Assembly (NCBI GenBank): GCA_002729695.1
Contig: PBYQ01000004.1
Coordinates: 1-46,514 of the forward strand
Reading direction: 5' to 3'
Length of the DNA: 46,514 nt
DNA from: Citromicrobium sp.
Lineage (GTDB): Bacteria; Pseudomonadota; Alphaproteobacteria; Sphingomonadales; Sphingomonadaceae
Shown here: positions 8,131-16,898 of the stretch, piece after piece
Numbering within the stretch: the stretch's first letter is position 1
How the letters are laid out: each line of letters opens with the position of its first letter
Notes under the pieces: generated by a model
Database searches by the model: none
Seen by the model: the letters and a program-made list of their open reading frames with translations, nothing else
Told to the model about the DNA's origin: nothing
Made by a program: the position numbers and the translations under genes

Positions 8131-8163
8131 GGGCGTCGTCCTTCGCGGGGCGGCGCCTTTTTT
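8131..8163 (+). terminator. Intrinsic terminator after csp
   Basis: GGCGTCGTCC pairs with GGGGCGGCGCC (two G-T wobbles) around a TTCGC loop and is followed by a run of T (CCTTTTTTTCC region). Placement 15 bp after the csp stop fits. Confidence 0.85.
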
Positions 8164-8195
8164 CCCTCTCACACCTACAACGGAGACTCGCGCCC

Positions 8196-8390
8196 ATGGC
8201 CCAGACCTACGAATTCTACTGCGCACGCGCCAAAGAGGCTGCTGCTGCTGCCAAGGCCGCCGATCTCGACCGGGTGCGGGAGCGTGAATTGCGCGCCGAA
8301 AAAACCTGGCGCGGGCTCGCCGAACACGCTCGGGCGGTGGCCGAAGAACGCGCCAAGATCGTGCGCGACAAGGCCGAGCAGACGGACTAG
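8196..8390 (+). CDS. Small Ala/Arg/Glu-rich helical protein
   Basis: A 64-residue protein, almost certainly all-helical: CARAKEAAAAAKAADLDRV followed by RERELRAEKTWRGLAEHAR with heptad-like spacing. No signal peptide or known domain. GGAG sits 11 nt before the ATG. I recognise similar short proteins in Erythrobacteraceae only as hypotheticals. Confidence 0.65.
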   Translation: MAQTYEFYCARAKEAAAAAKAADLDRVRERELRAEKTWRGLAEHARAVAEERAKIVRDKAEQTD

Positions 8391-8541
8391 CTGCCGGCAG
8401 TATCCGCTGCACGATCCGAATTGTGTGCTTTCCTGCGGCAGGCTTTTCGTGGTTTGACCCGGTGGATGATAACCACCGCCAAACCACTGGACGACGACCA
8501 ACCCACTCAAGCTAAAATACCAAAACCGCTCCGTATAACGG

Positions 8542-9051
8542 TTAGCGGTTGGTCATGCTGCTTGTGTCCTGCACCACGGGTTGAGATACGAACTTGATTG
8601 CAGGCTTTCTGGCGGTGGCAGGCTTCGCAGTATCGACCGGACGCCGGGTCGCTGTGCGCACCTCGGTGTAGGTGACCCGCTGGCCGGCTGCGGGGCGGCG
8701 TTGCTGCGCCTCCCATTGCCGTTGATCCGCTTCGGCGGCGGCGTAGTCGAACTGGTCCATATCGCCCTGGGATGCTTCGCGATAATAGGATCCGGCATAG
8801 CGGTCCTGGCTATAGAGCCCGCGCTCGCGCAGCTCGGCCACCTCGTACCGCTTGTCACCCGCTTCGAGCGGATAATGGTTGGCGGTCGGCATCTCGCGCC
8901 GGTCGTTATCGTAGGTGATCCCGCTGCCGGCGGGGATCGTCGCGCTGGAATCGAATATCTGGCGCGGAGTCGTATCGATCGCGCCGCCCATCGCAGCGCC
9001 GCCTATTGCGACAAGCGTTGCCGCACCGACGAAATAGGGCAGAACGCGCAT
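8542..9051 (-). CDS. Exported hypothetical protein
   Basis: A 169-residue protein with an N-terminal hydrophobic helix (LPYFVGAATLVAIGGAAMGG) that is a signal peptide or anchor, followed by a polar Tyr/Gln/Arg-rich body (YSQDRYAGSYYREASQGDMD) with no recognised domain. The mature part is probably periplasmic. On the minus strand a GGAAC at 9115-9111 with AGTT 17 nt downstream (9093-9090) lies 39 bp before the ATG, a partial EcfG promoter match. Confidence 0.7.
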   Translation of the reverse strand: MRVLPYFVGAATLVAIGGAAMGGAIDTTPRQIFDSSATIPAGSGITYDNDRREMPTANHYPLEAGDKRYEVAELRERGLYSQDRYAGSYYREASQGDMDQFDYAAAEADQRQWEAQQRRPAAGQRVTYTEVRTATRRPVDTAKPATARKPAIKFVSQPVVQDTSSMTNR

Positions 9052-9215
9052 GGTCCTGAACTCCTTGACTGAATCCGTATTGCCAACCCAACTGGCAAAC
9101 AGGGCGAGGCGTTCCCGAATGGCGATCCTCTCACCTGCTTTCGATGTCGTCCGGAAAGCGATAGTACCTCTTTGAGCAGAGAGATAAACACCCCTCTGGC
9201 TGGAAAGGAAGACCC

Positions 9216-9656
9216 ATGCGCCTGCCCCCGATCGCTGCCCTTGCCCTGAGCGCGGGCCTGCTGCTTAGCGCCTGCCAGACGCAGGATACCGGTGGCGCCC
9301 CCGGCGCCGATGCGGACGGGTTCAATGGAATTGCCAAGGGCGACACGATCCACTTCACCGGTACCGAGCCTTTCTGGGGCGGCGACGTGCGCGGCAGCAA
9401 CCTGACCTATTCGACGCCTGAAAATAAGGAAGGCACCACCATCACGGTCAAACGGTTCCACGGGCAGGGCGGGCTCGGCCTGTCGGGCGAACTCGCTGGC
9501 GCGTCGTTCGATATGACGGTGACGCCGGGCACATGCTCCGACGGGATGAGCGACCGCAGCTACCCCTATACGGTCACGCTGAAGATCGGGTCGGAGACCC
9601 GGCTCGGCTGTGCATGGACAGATGCCCAGCCCTTCGAGGGGCCGCAGCAGCCCTGA
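9216..9656 (+). CDS. Lipoprotein, COG3650-like
   Basis: A 146-residue lipoprotein: signal LALSAGLLLSAC with the lipobox Cys at residue 20. The mature domain has FTGTEPFWGGDVRG and a later YPYTVTLKIG...LGCAW block seen in the COG3650 group of small periplasmic proteins, often linked with HslJ/META-like domains. Two Cys (GTCSDG and LGCAW) could form a disulfide. Exact role unknown. A GGAAAGGAAG ribosome site precedes the ATG. Confidence 0.75.
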   Translation: MRLPPIAALALSAGLLLSACQTQDTGGAPGADADGFNGIAKGDTIHFTGTEPFWGGDVRGSNLTYSTPENKEGTTITVKRFHGQGGLGLSGELAGASFDMTVTPGTCSDGMSDRSYPYTVTLKIGSETRLGCAWTDAQPFEGPQQP

Positions 9657-9668
9657 TATTCCGAATGC

Positions 9669-10013
9669 CTAGCTGCGCCGGTCCTGTACGCCTGCACGTT
9701 CGAGTTCGCCGCCGAGGCGCCCGGTAAGCCACAGGAAGAACATCCTGAAATCGGCAAACAGGCTCCACAGCGGATAGGTGAAGGTGGCGGGGCGATTTCG
9801 CTCGACGCGGAAATGGGCGATCCAGGCGAAGAAGTATCCTGCCACCGGCAGCGCGAGCAGCAGCCACCAGTTCTGCGTAGCGACCGTTGCGAGAGCGAGC
9901 ACGATGACGATCGCGGTGCCGACGTAATGCAGCCTCCGGGTCTCCGGCCGGCTATGCTCGCGCAGATAGAAAGGCCAGAATTCCCGGAATGTCTTGTAGG
10001 TGCGTGTCGTCAT
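9669..10013 (-). CDS. DUF962 (Mpo1-like) membrane protein
   Basis: A 114-residue protein with both DUF962 histidine motifs: EHSRPETRRLHYVGT (residues 19-33) and AHFRVERNRPATF (67-79), and a hydrophobic hairpin between them (AIVIVLALATVATQ and WWLLLALPVAGYFFAW). Yeast Mpo1 of this family is an Fe2+-dependent dioxygenase in 2-hydroxy fatty-acid alpha-oxidation; a comparable membrane enzyme is likely but unproved here. Start at 10013 rather than 10076 because the family begins at this Met. Confidence 0.88.
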   Translation of the reverse strand: MTTRTYKTFREFWPFYLREHSRPETRRLHYVGTAIVIVLALATVATQNWWLLLALPVAGYFFAWIAHFRVERNRPATFTYPLWSLFADFRMFFLWLTGRLGGELERAGVQDRRS

Positions 10014-10091
10014 GCTTGGTCTCTCCCACCCATGGCAAAGGCGCCCGGACAATGTGCTGTTCCCAAAAACGGACACCGGCGCACTTTTGCT

Positions 10092-10116
10092 GGAACGTCT
10101 GCCGAGTATGGCCGTT
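10092..10116 (+). promoter_or_regulatory. EcfG-type (general stress) promoter upstream of LOV kinase
   Basis: GGAAC (10092-10096), a 16-nt spacer and CGTT (10113-10116) match the alphaproteobacterial sigma-EcfG consensus exactly. The kinase ATG is 55 bp downstream. Confidence 0.72.
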
Positions 10117-10171
10117 CACCATCTCAATGTCAGTCCCGTCACGCGTATAGAGCTGAATTCACCGGATTTCG

Positions 10172-11260
10172 ATGGCCGACCATCCCGAAGGGCAAAAGCC
10201 GGCTTTTACGAGCCAGGCATCTTTGAACGATCCGCAGGCTCGCCCGCGGAGCGACATGCGCGATGTCGGAGACGAAGATCGGTTCTCGGATAGCTCGGGC
10301 GTCTTGTTCGAACAGGCGATGGCGCAGACGCGGATGGCCGTTTGCCTGAGCGACCCCAACCAGCCCGACCAGCCGATCGTCTTCGCGAACCGCGCCTTTC
10401 GCCGCCTGACGGGCTATGACGAGGCTGAGATTCTCGGTCGCAATTGCCGTTTTCTGCAGGGGCCCAAGACCAACAAGCACGCGGTCGCCAAGGTGCGCGA
10501 GGCGATCGAGAATGAGGACGTGGTCGTCGTCGAGCTGCTCAATTACCGAAAGGATGGCACGCCGTTCTGGAACGCGCTCCACCTCGGCCCGATCTACGAT
10601 TCCCAAGGCAATCTGATCTACTTCTTCGGAAGCCAGTGGGACGTGTCCGACGTCCGCGCGGCGCGTGCGGAAGAACGGCACGCGCGCGAGATGGCCCGCG
10701 AATTGTCGCATCGCATGAAGAACATGTTTGCGGTGATATCGGGCATCGTCAACGTGATGGGCCGGGTCCGCGGAGTGGAAAGCGAAGCGGCCGAAATTAA
10801 CAGTCGGATTCATGCGCTGGGACGCGCCTACGAAACCACGCTCGACGAGGCATCGGTTGGCCTGATCGACCTTGGCCCGGCGGTGAAGGCCATTCTCGAA
10901 CCCTACGATTTCGACGATCGGCTGGAATTTCTCGGCAACGGCGCACAAGTGCCGTTTTCGGCCATGTCGCTCATCGGCCTTGTGCTGCACGAGCTGGCGG
11001 CCAATGCAACGCGCTACGGCGCGTGGGCCGACGAGGGTGGAGGTCGGGTGCAACTCGATTGGCAACGACAGGGCGGTGATGTCGTCCTGACATGGATCGA
11101 AACCGGCGGCCCCGCCATCGACGGTGTGCCGGCCGAAAAGGGCACGGGGGCGAAGATCATGGACAGGATGGTCGCCGCTGCGCGTGGGACGATCGAAAGA
11201 GACTGGAAGCCGGAGGGGCTGCACGCAGTCCTTACCGTGCCGATCGAGGGGGATCGATAG
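10172..11260 (+). CDS. LOV-domain blue-light histidine kinase (HWE family)
   Basis: A 362-residue soluble photoreceptor kinase. Residues about 45-165 are a LOV domain with the FMN-binding signature GRNCRFLQG; Cys92 should form the flavin adduct under blue light. A short coiled linker leads to the phosphoacceptor ELSHRMKN (His180), the N-box HELAANATRYGA (Asn278) and the WxE signature TWIETGGP (Trp308, Glu310) of HWE kinases. Architecture and length match the LOV-HKs studied in Erythrobacter litoralis (EL346, EL362, EL368). The response regulator start overlaps its stop (TAGTG). The upstream EcfG-type promoter places it in the general stress regulon. Confidence 0.95.
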   Translation: MADHPEGQKPAFTSQASLNDPQARPRSDMRDVGDEDRFSDSSGVLFEQAMAQTRMAVCLSDPNQPDQPIVFANRAFRRLTGYDEAEILGRNCRFLQGPKTNKHAVAKVREAIENEDVVVVELLNYRKDGTPFWNALHLGPIYDSQGNLIYFFGSQWDVSDVRAARAEERHAREMARELSHRMKNMFAVISGIVNVMGRVRGVESEAAEINSRIHALGRAYETTLDEASVGLIDLGPAVKAILEPYDFDDRLEFLGNGAQVPFSAMSLIGLVLHELAANATRYGAWADEGGGRVQLDWQRQGGDVVLTWIETGGPAIDGVPAEKGTGAKIMDRMVAAARGTIERDWKPEGLHAVLTVPIEGDR

Positions 11261-11646
11261 TGAGCGCCAATTGCCGCATTCTTCTTCTGGACGATGAGCC
11301 GCTGATCCTGATGGATCTCGAATTCGCTGCCGAAGACCAGGAATGCCAGCCGCTGACCGCAACCAATGTGCGTGAAGCGATGGAACATATCGAGGCGCAG
11401 GGCGGAGTATCCTGTGCGGTGCTCGACGTGACCTTGCGCGATGGGGAGACATGCGTTCCCGTCGCCCGTGAGCTGGAACGCCGTTCGATCCCCTATCTGC
11501 TGCATTCGGGCGATCTCAATCGCCAGGAAGGGACGCTGGCCGCGCTCAACGCCCGTTTGATCCCGAAGCCTGCCTGTTCGCGGCGGGTGGTCGAGACGGC
11601 ACTCTCGCTTGCCAGCGCTCCGCTCGACGCAGCCAAGTCGCACTGA
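11260..11646 (+). CDS. Single-domain response regulator partner of LOV kinase
   Basis: A 128-residue receiver domain with no output domain: acidic pair Asp11/Asp12 (LLLDDEP), phosphoacceptor Asp56 (AVLDVTL), Ser83 (LLHSGD) and Lys103 (LIPKPA). The GTG start overlaps the kinase TAG by one base (TAGTG), so co-translation is expected. Stand-alone receivers beside LOV-HWE kinases act as phosphate sinks or feedback regulators (LovR type), and that is the most likely role. It ends in a bidirectional terminator. Confidence 0.93.
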   Translation: MSANCRILLLDDEPLILMDLEFAAEDQECQPLTATNVREAMEHIEAQGGVSCAVLDVTLRDGETCVPVARELERRSIPYLLHSGDLNRQEGTLAALNARLIPKPACSRRVVETALSLASAPLDAAKSH

Positions 11647-11661
11647 TTGCGCTTTAAAAAG

Positions 11662-11702
11662 AAAAAGGGGCCGCCGGACATTCGCCCGGCGGCCCCCTTT
11701 TT
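11662..11702. terminator. Bidirectional intrinsic terminator
   Basis: An 11-bp perfect stem GGGGCCGCCGG / CCGGCGGCCCC with A5 before and T5 after. It serves the response regulator on the plus strand and the convergent S41 protease on the minus strand. Confidence 0.93.
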
Positions 11703-11723
11703 GTCGGTTGTCTGCCAGATCGC

Positions 11724-13133
11724 TTAGTAGAGACCCGGGATCTGGTACTGTGCCGCAGTCGGCCTGGCCGGGCTCAGAGCCTCGATGCGCTGGCGCGACG
11801 CCGCGCGCTGCGCGCCGCTGGCAGAGATGGGGGTGCAAGTACCGCCACGCAGGAAGCTCAGGGCCGTCGCAGTCGAATCCTCGTCCTTCGTACCGAACTG
11901 GTGGAGGAAATCGTCGTCCGCAGCGCATGTGTTCGGGAAAACGCTGGCGAGCCCGGTATAGTAGTCGCCGCCACCGTCGGCATTGACGGTCCGGAACGCC
12001 ATGACGCGCAGCCGGTCGTCGCAAGTCGCGCGGTCGCGCGCGATCTGCCCCACCGGCTTGCCGTAGGTGTTGCTGCCCACCAGCGCGAGGTTGTTGCCCA
12101 GATACGGAATGAAGGCATTGCCGGTCAGCTCGCTGGCCGAGGCGGTTGAGCTGGTCCCGATCAGCGCGATCTTGGTCGCGGCAATGGCTTCGGGCTGCGA
12201 TTCAAAAGGCTCGGTCGAGTTGTTGTTGGACAGCGAGTCACGGAAAACCGTGCGGCTGAACACATCACCGACCTTGTCCGCTCCCAGCAGGTCGCCAAGC
12301 AGTTCGGCAACATCGACGAGCCCGCCACCATTATAGCGGAAATCGAGGATGACCTCGTCCACACCCTGCTGGCGGAAGCCATTGATCGCGGTGCGCAGCT
12401 GCGGCCCGGCATCGGCAACGATGAAGGTACGAAGGTTGATGTAACCTACATCGGTGCCGTTATTATCGATAACCAGAGCGCCGTAACGATCCGAGATGGG
12501 ATCGAGCGCATATTCTTCCTTGGTCACGCTGACGGTGGAGGTTGTACCATCGGGCTGACGGATGGAGAGCGTGCGGGTCACGCCCGGATCGCTCGGGCCG
12601 AGGGCGTCGCTGAAAGCCTGCGCTCCGCCAGAGGCATACAGATCCGCAGTCGACGTACCATTGACCGAGAGGATTTCCGTCCCGCGATCGATTCCCTTGG
12701 GATAGGCGGGTGCGCTTTCGAACGCTTCGAGGACGAAGACGCGGCTATTGACCGTGTCGTAGCCGAGCCGGACACCGAAGCCTGCCGAGGACCCCGAATT
12801 GATCAGGTCGGTCTCTTCCTGGATCGATGTTATATAGGTGAAGCCGCGGTCCCGACCAAGCGCACGCGCAGGCGCGACCAGTGCGTCGATATAGCTCTGA
12901 ACGCTGCTGTAATCGGCAGCATTTACCGTGGTGTCGAGCAGGTCGGGGAACAGGTAGTAGGTTTGCAACTGCTGCAGCACCCACGACTGGCGGTCGGCGA
13001 GAGAGCACGCGGTCGGCGTTGGGCTGGGAGTGGGGGCCGGCGTACCCGATGTCGGCGTGCCACCGCCATCGCTTCCACAAGCTGCGAGTGCGCCTGCAAT
13101 TGCCAGACTGAGTGCGATACGGCCGACCGTCAT
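11724..13133 (-). CDS. S41 family peptidase lipoprotein (C-terminal processing protease-like)
   Basis: A 469-residue lipoprotein: signal IALSLAIAGALAAC with Cys19 as the lipidation site, then a short Thr/Pro linker (residues 26-41). A PDZ-like region follows (GFGVRLGYD, GIDRGTEILSVNGTS, residues about 118-205), and the tail-specific protease core contains DFRYNGGGLVD, the nucleophile loop GTSSTASASELTGN (about 326-339) and Lys359 in YGKPVG. It probably sits in the outer membrane facing the periplasm and cleaves unfolded proteins. Start at 13133 follows GGGGGGAAT; the Met 10 codons upstream would disrupt the lipoprotein signal. Monocistronic. Confidence 0.92.
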   Translation of the reverse strand: MTVGRIALSLAIAGALAACGSDGGGTPTSGTPAPTPSPTPTACSLADRQSWVLQQLQTYYLFPDLLDTTVNAADYSSVQSYIDALVAPARALGRDRGFTYITSIQEETDLINSGSSAGFGVRLGYDTVNSRVFVLEAFESAPAYPKGIDRGTEILSVNGTSTADLYASGGAQAFSDALGPSDPGVTRTLSIRQPDGTTSTVSVTKEEYALDPISDRYGALVIDNNGTDVGYINLRTFIVADAGPQLRTAINGFRQQGVDEVILDFRYNGGGLVDVAELLGDLLGADKVGDVFSRTVFRDSLSNNNSTEPFESQPEAIAATKIALIGTSSTASASELTGNAFIPYLGNNLALVGSNTYGKPVGQIARDRATCDDRLRVMAFRTVNADGGGDYYTGLASVFPNTCAADDDFLHQFGTKDEDSTATALSFLRGGTCTPISASGAQRAASRQRIEALSPARPTAAQYQIPGLY

Positions 13134-13314
13134 TGGTATTCCCCCCATGAAAAATGAAGGCACGATCTATTCAGGTCGCAGGGCGTTTGTCTATCGCTAA
13201 TTGTTTGAAATCTCGTGGGTGTTGCCTCTCGACCGCAGTTGAACACAGCGCACCCTTACATCGCGGCGCGCGAACGCCTAGCAGATGTAGCAAGTCCAAG
13301 GAGATTCGCTTCAC

Positions 13315-13899
13315 ATGACCGAATGGCTGTCCACACTGCTTCCCGATTCCTGCCCCGCCAATGCCGAACTCGCCATCGCCCGCTTCGCAACGCGTGAAGC
13401 CATTGGCCGCAATGGCTTTTCGCTATCCAGCCCTGCATTCCCGCAGGGCGGCGAACTCGATCCGTGCTTTACCGCTGACGAGGAGGATGCGGTGGCTCCG
13501 CCGATGGAGTGGACCGCGCCGCCCAAGATGGCCGAGGAACTCGTCCTGGTAGTGCAAGACGCCAGCGCGCCCGATGCGACCTGCCACTGGCTCGTCTGGG
13601 GGCTTCCGGCCCAGCACGGCAAGCTGCTCGAAGGCGAGGTGCCGCCGCGCGCCGGTAAGAACGACCAGGGCAATTCGGACTGGCTGCTGCCGCGCGTCGA
13701 CCCGGAGGGCAAGCCGCATTGCTTCGTGTTCCAGCTGTTCGCGCTTGACCTGCCGATCGCGCTGATGCCCGGCGCGGGCAAGGCCGAGCTGTTTGCGGCG
13801 ATGGAAGGCCATGTGATCGCGGCGAGCGTGCTCGCGGCGACCTACAGCGGGGAAGACGATGACGACTTTATCGACCCCGAAGACGAGCCGGAAGCCTAG
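13315..13899 (+). CDS. YbhB/YbcL family (PEBP, Raf-kinase-inhibitor-like) protein
   Basis: A 194-residue phosphatidylethanolamine-binding-protein fold. Recognisable blocks: PPMEWTAPP, LVLVVQDASAPDATCHWLVWGLP (the DPDAP-like and H-W core of the ligand pocket) and the GxHxYxFxLFAL equivalent KPHCFVFQLFALD. An acidic tail (EDDDDFIDPEDEPEA) is unusual for the family. No signal peptide, so cytoplasmic. Bacterial members have no settled function. Confidence 0.9.
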   Translation: MTEWLSTLLPDSCPANAELAIARFATREAIGRNGFSLSSPAFPQGGELDPCFTADEEDAVAPPMEWTAPPKMAEELVLVVQDASAPDATCHWLVWGLPAQHGKLLEGEVPPRAGKNDQGNSDWLLPRVDPEGKPHCFVFQLFALDLPIALMPGAGKAELFAAMEGHVIAASVLAATYSGEDDDDFIDPEDEPEA

Positions 13900-13909
13900 G
13901 GGGGCAAGG

Positions 13910-14314
13910 CTATCCTCGACGGACGAACGGCCAGTCGATCGCCCGGCTGGCCCATAGCGCCGCCCAGATGATCACCGGCTGCGCGATCATGCGGGGGATG
14001 TGATACCCAAGCCCAAGGCCGCCATCGCCGCTCAGGTCGTTCACCATGTGCTGGATGTTGGCGGGCCAGACGCACAGGGCATAGAGCGCCAGCCCGATCC
14101 CCGCCGCCCGCCTGAGCGCGGGCGAGATGCTTTGCGCCAGCCCGATCGCGCCTAGCAATTCCGCCACGCCGGTCCAGAAGATGATCCCCTCGGGAAACGG
14201 GACGGCGGGCGGCATGATGCCGAGGAAGGGGGCGGGCATCGCGACATGGAGGACGCCCGCCGCGAGGTATGCGAGCACCAGGAACCAGCGGGTGAGGGTG
14301 CGGGCGAGCGTCAT
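13910..14314 (-). CDS. DoxX-like membrane protein
   Basis: A 134-residue protein with four predicted transmembrane helices ([68 protein letters not shown]), matching the DoxX/DUF-type family of inner-membrane proteins with a [10 protein letters not shown] signature in helix 2. The ATG overlaps the stop of the upstream DUF985 gene by 4 bp (ATGA), so the two are coupled. Function in this family is uncertain. Confidence 0.85.
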   Translation of the reverse strand: MTLARTLTRWFLVLAYLAAGVLHVAMPAPFLGIMPPAVPFPEGIIFWTGVAELLGAIGLAQSISPALRRAAGIGLALYALCVWPANIQHMVNDLSGDGGLGLGYHIPRMIAQPVIIWAALWASRAIDWPFVRRG

Positions 14315-14742
14315 GCGAGGTGCGGCGCCCAGCCTGCAGGCGCCAGCTCGAACCCGTCGAATTCGAAACCCGGTGCGACGACGCAGGACACGAAAGCATA
14401 GCCATTGGGGCCGGGAAGGGGCATCGCCGCCTGCCATAGTCCTTGCGGGACCACACCTTGCCAGAGCGGCTCGGTCGCATCGCCGAGCACGATCGTTTCC
14501 ACTGGCGCGTCCTCGCTCTCGACAATCCGCAGCGCGAGCGGATCGCCCGCGTGCCACAGCCACAGCTCGTCGGCGTCGACCCGGTGCCAGTGCGAGTGCT
14601 GGTCCGCCTCGAGCAGGAAATGGATCATGGTGGAGGTCGCGCGGCCATCTTCCTCGCTCGCGCGAAAGGTCTCGCGATACCAGCCGCCTTCGGGATGCGG
14701 TTGCAAGCCATGGGCCGCGATCAGCTGCCGGGCGTTGCTCAT
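14311..14742 (-). CDS. DUF985 cupin protein
   Basis: A 143-residue single-domain cupin of the DUF985 type: [12 protein letters not shown] (residues 16-27), [28 protein letters not shown] with the cupin His/Glu residues, [11 protein letters not shown] and the terminal [14 protein letters not shown]. Members have an epimerase-like barrel and are often annotated as uncharacterised. Translationally coupled to the DoxX gene. Start at 14742 fits the family N-terminus; a longer frame upstream runs through the divergent dipeptidase gene and was discarded. Confidence 0.92.
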   Translation of the reverse strand: MSNARQLIAAHGLQPHPEGGWYRETFRASEEDGRATSTMIHFLLEADQHSHWHRVDADELWLWHAGDPLALRIVESEDAPVETIVLGDATEPLWQGVVPQGLWQAAMPLPGPNGYAFVSCVVAPGFEFDGFELAPAGWAPHLA

Positions 14743-14810
14743 GGATGCTTGCCTTCCTTTTTGCTCGTGCGGCGGTATGCCTAGGCGCAAAGAAGACGGG
14801 GAGTCACCAC

Positions 14811-16070
14811 ATGTTACGCCGTTTCGCCACCGTTTGCGCCATTGCAGCGCTGATGTGCAGCCCGCTCGCTGCGCAGACCGCCGAAGAAACCGCGCGGGCC
14901 GCGCTGGAAGCCGCCCCTGTGTGGGATGGGCACAACGATGTGCCGATCCAGCTGCGCAGCCGCCTCGCCAACGAGATCGGCGATTTCGATTTCGAACATA
15001 CCGAACACACGAAAACCGGGGATCGCAATGCCATGCACACCGATCTGGCGCGGCTTCGTGCCGGGCACGTCGGTGCGCAATGGTGGTCGGTCTACGTTCC
15101 CGCCTCGCTCGACGAGCCTGAAGCGGTGCAGATGACGATCGAGCAGATCGACGTAATGAAGCGGCTGATCGCACGCTATCCAGACGACATGGCTCTGGCA
15201 CTGCGCGCAGACGACGTCGAGGCGGCGCGCGAACAGGGCAAGATTGCCGGATTGCTTGGCATGGAGGGCGGCCACTCGATCGGGTCGAGCCTCGCCGTGT
15301 TGCGCCAGATGTACGATCTGGGCGCGCGCTACATGACGCTAACCCACAGCAAGAACACGCCGTGGGCGGATAGCGCGACCGACGATCCCGAGCATGATGG
15401 GCTGACGGATTTCGGCAAGGATCTGGTGCGCGAAATGAACCGGATCGGCATGGTGGTCGATCTCAGCCATGTGTCCGAGAAGACGATGATGGACGCGCTC
15501 GACGTGTCGCGTGCGCCGGTGATCTTCAGTCACTCCTCGGCGCGTGCGATCAACGGCCACGCGCGCAACGTGCCGGACGCGGTTTTGCGCCGGCTGCCGA
15601 AGAACGGCGGGATCATCATGGTCACCGCGGTGCCTGGTTTCCTGAGCGAGGAGGCGCGTGTCTGGAATGCGCGGCGCGATGCGGAAGAGGCGCGTCTGAA
15701 GGCGCTATGGCAGGGGCAGCCCGAAGCGGTCGTTTCCGGGATGAAGGCGTGGGACGAAGCCAATCCCTACCCACCCGCGCATATCTCCGACATGGCCGAC
15801 CATATCGACCACGTGCGCAAGATCGCAGGCATCGACGCGATCGGCATCGGGGGCGATTTCGATGGCATTCCTGCGGGGCCCGTGGGGATGGAAGACGTCT
15901 CGACCTATCCTGCGCTGTTCATCGAGCTGGCGCGGCGCGGATATTCGCAGGACGATCTGGAAAAGATCAGCTCGCGCAACATGATGCGCGTCATGCGTGG
16001 AGTGGAAGCGGCAAGCGCGGCGATGGCCGATGTGCCGCCCTACGAGTATCCGGCCAGCGGCGGAGAGTAG
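14811..16070 (+). CDS. M19 family membrane dipeptidase, exported
   Basis: A 419-residue dipeptidase of the renal dipeptidase family: signal peptide [18 protein letters not shown], then [11 protein letters not shown] (metal-binding HxD), [11 protein letters not shown] (bridging Glu), [36 protein letters not shown] and [11 protein letters not shown]. These are the binuclear zinc ligands and active-site residues of M19 enzymes, which hydrolyse dipeptides including L-D forms in the periplasm. The ATG at 14811 follows GACGGGGAG. Upstream in-frame sequence would be the antisense of the cupin gene. Confidence 0.95.
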   Translation: MLRRFATVCAIAALMCSPLAAQTAEETARAALEAAPVWDGHNDVPIQLRSRLANEIGDFDFEHTEHTKTGDRNAMHTDLARLRAGHVGAQWWSVYVPASLDEPEAVQMTIEQIDVMKRLIARYPDDMALALRADDVEAAREQGKIAGLLGMEGGHSIGSSLAVLRQMYDLGARYMTLTHSKNTPWADSATDDPEHDGLTDFGKDLVREMNRIGMVVDLSHVSEKTMMDALDVSRAPVIFSHSSARAINGHARNVPDAVLRRLPKNGGIIMVTAVPGFLSEEARVWNARRDAEEARLKALWQGQPEAVVSGMKAWDEANPYPPAHISDMADHIDHVRKIAGIDAIGIGGDFDGIPAGPVGMEDVSTYPALFIELARRGYSQDDLEKISSRNMMRVMRGVEAASAAMADVPPYEYPASGGE

Positions 16071-16086
16071 TGCTGCGAGACTGCGC

Positions 16087-16278
16087 TCAGTCGCCGTCGA
16101 CTTCTTCAGGCAGGCCGTCGCGATCGGTGGAGGCCATTTCCTCCAGCTCGTCCTCGGTCATGCTTTCGTACATGCCGACCGAGGCGCCCTGAAGATCGGA
16201 CTTCTTTGTCTCGCCGCGCTTGGCGGAGAGCGCTGCGCCCGCCGCCTGCTGCTGCTTCTTCGATTTCGCCTTGGGCAT
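16087..16278 (-). CDS. DUF3008 family small protein
   Basis: A 63-residue basic-to-acidic protein: MPKAKSKKQQQAAGAALSAK then KKSDLQGASVGMYESMTEDEL and GLPEEV, the recognisable DUF3008 pattern. Members are short, soluble and usually stress-associated; no biochemical role known. It is third in a minus-strand run with the DUF2945 gene and a membrane protein, 11 bp after the former, probably under the EcfG-type promoter at 16899-16923. Confidence 0.85.
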   Translation of the reverse strand: MPKAKSKKQQQAAGAALSAKRGETKKSDLQGASVGMYESMTEDELEEMASTDRDGLPEEVDGD

Positions 16279-16289
16279 GAAAGCTCTCC

Positions 16290-16520
16290 TCAGGTGTCCT
16301 GCGCCTCGATCTCCGAGCCGAGCTTCAGCACCTCGTCGCCGTCTTCCTGCCGGATCAGGTAGGCAGGATCATCCTCGGTTCCGTTCCTGGTGATTTCGCT
16401 GCCCTGAAGCGTGCGCGTCACCTCGCGTTCGAAACGTTCCTTGATCTGACCCTTGGCAGTGCCGTTGCCCCAATCCCATTGAACATACTGGTCGCTCTGG
16501 AAGCTGTTGGTATTGCTCAT
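16290..16520 (-). CDS. DUF2945 (hypervirulence-associated Tudor-type) protein
   Basis: A 76-residue protein matching the DUF2945 pattern: QYVQWDWGNGTAKGQIKERF (short SH3/Tudor-like barrel), then NGTEDDPAYLIRQEDGDEVLKLGSEI. The family is widespread in bacteria and fungi under the name hypervirulence-associated TUDOR domain but has no defined activity in bacteria. It sits 21 bp after the membrane-protein gene and is probably co-transcribed. Confidence 0.88.
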   Translation of the reverse strand: MSNTNSFQSDQYVQWDWGNGTAKGQIKERFEREVTRTLQGSEITRNGTEDDPAYLIRQEDGDEVLKLGSEIEAQDT

Positions 16521-16541
16521 GGAAAATGGGGCCCTTGCAGA

Positions 16542-16865
16542 TCAGTTCTCTGCCTGGTCAACCGGCGTCGCGGTGTCGGGTTCCGAAGCTTGCGGAGCCG
16601 CATCTTCGTTGCCGAGCTCTTCAGGAGCCACCAGCACGTCGGCCTCGGTGCCCTCGGCCTGCACTGCTTCCTGCGGCGAAACCACGCGGCTGGAGACCTC
16701 TTCCTCGCCCGTATCGGTCAGGGCGGGGACGATCCAGATGATCGATAGCGCGACGATGGCCAGCAGCAGGCCGATGCCCAGCACCCAGCGCACGACGCCT
16801 TCCTTGCTTCCGCCACTGACCCGCTCTTCGTCGGTTCGAATTTCAGTATTGTTCTGGTCGACCAT
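16542..16865 (-). CDS. Single-span membrane protein of unknown function
   Basis: A 107-residue protein with one central transmembrane helix (WVLGIGLLLAIVALSIIWIV, about residues 27-46) and a long acidic, Glu/Ala-rich periplasmic tail (EEEVSSRVVSPQEAVQAEG). The N-terminal 25 residues are polar and cytoplasmic. No recognised domain. It is the first gene after the EcfG-type promoter and precedes DUF2945 and DUF3008 genes. Confidence 0.75.
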   Translation of the reverse strand: MVDQNNTEIRTDEERVSGGSKEGVVRWVLGIGLLLAIVALSIIWIVPALTDTGEEEVSSRVVSPQEAVQAEGTEADVLVAPEELGNEDAAPQASEPDTATPVDQAEN

Positions 16866-16898
16866 AATATTGTCCTTTCCCGTCCATCGAGCCTGCTA

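Noticed and set aside
14127..14810. Possible N-terminal extension of the M19 dipeptidase by 228 residues
   Set aside because: The extension is antisense to the DoxX and cupin genes and would bury the proper signal peptide at 14811.
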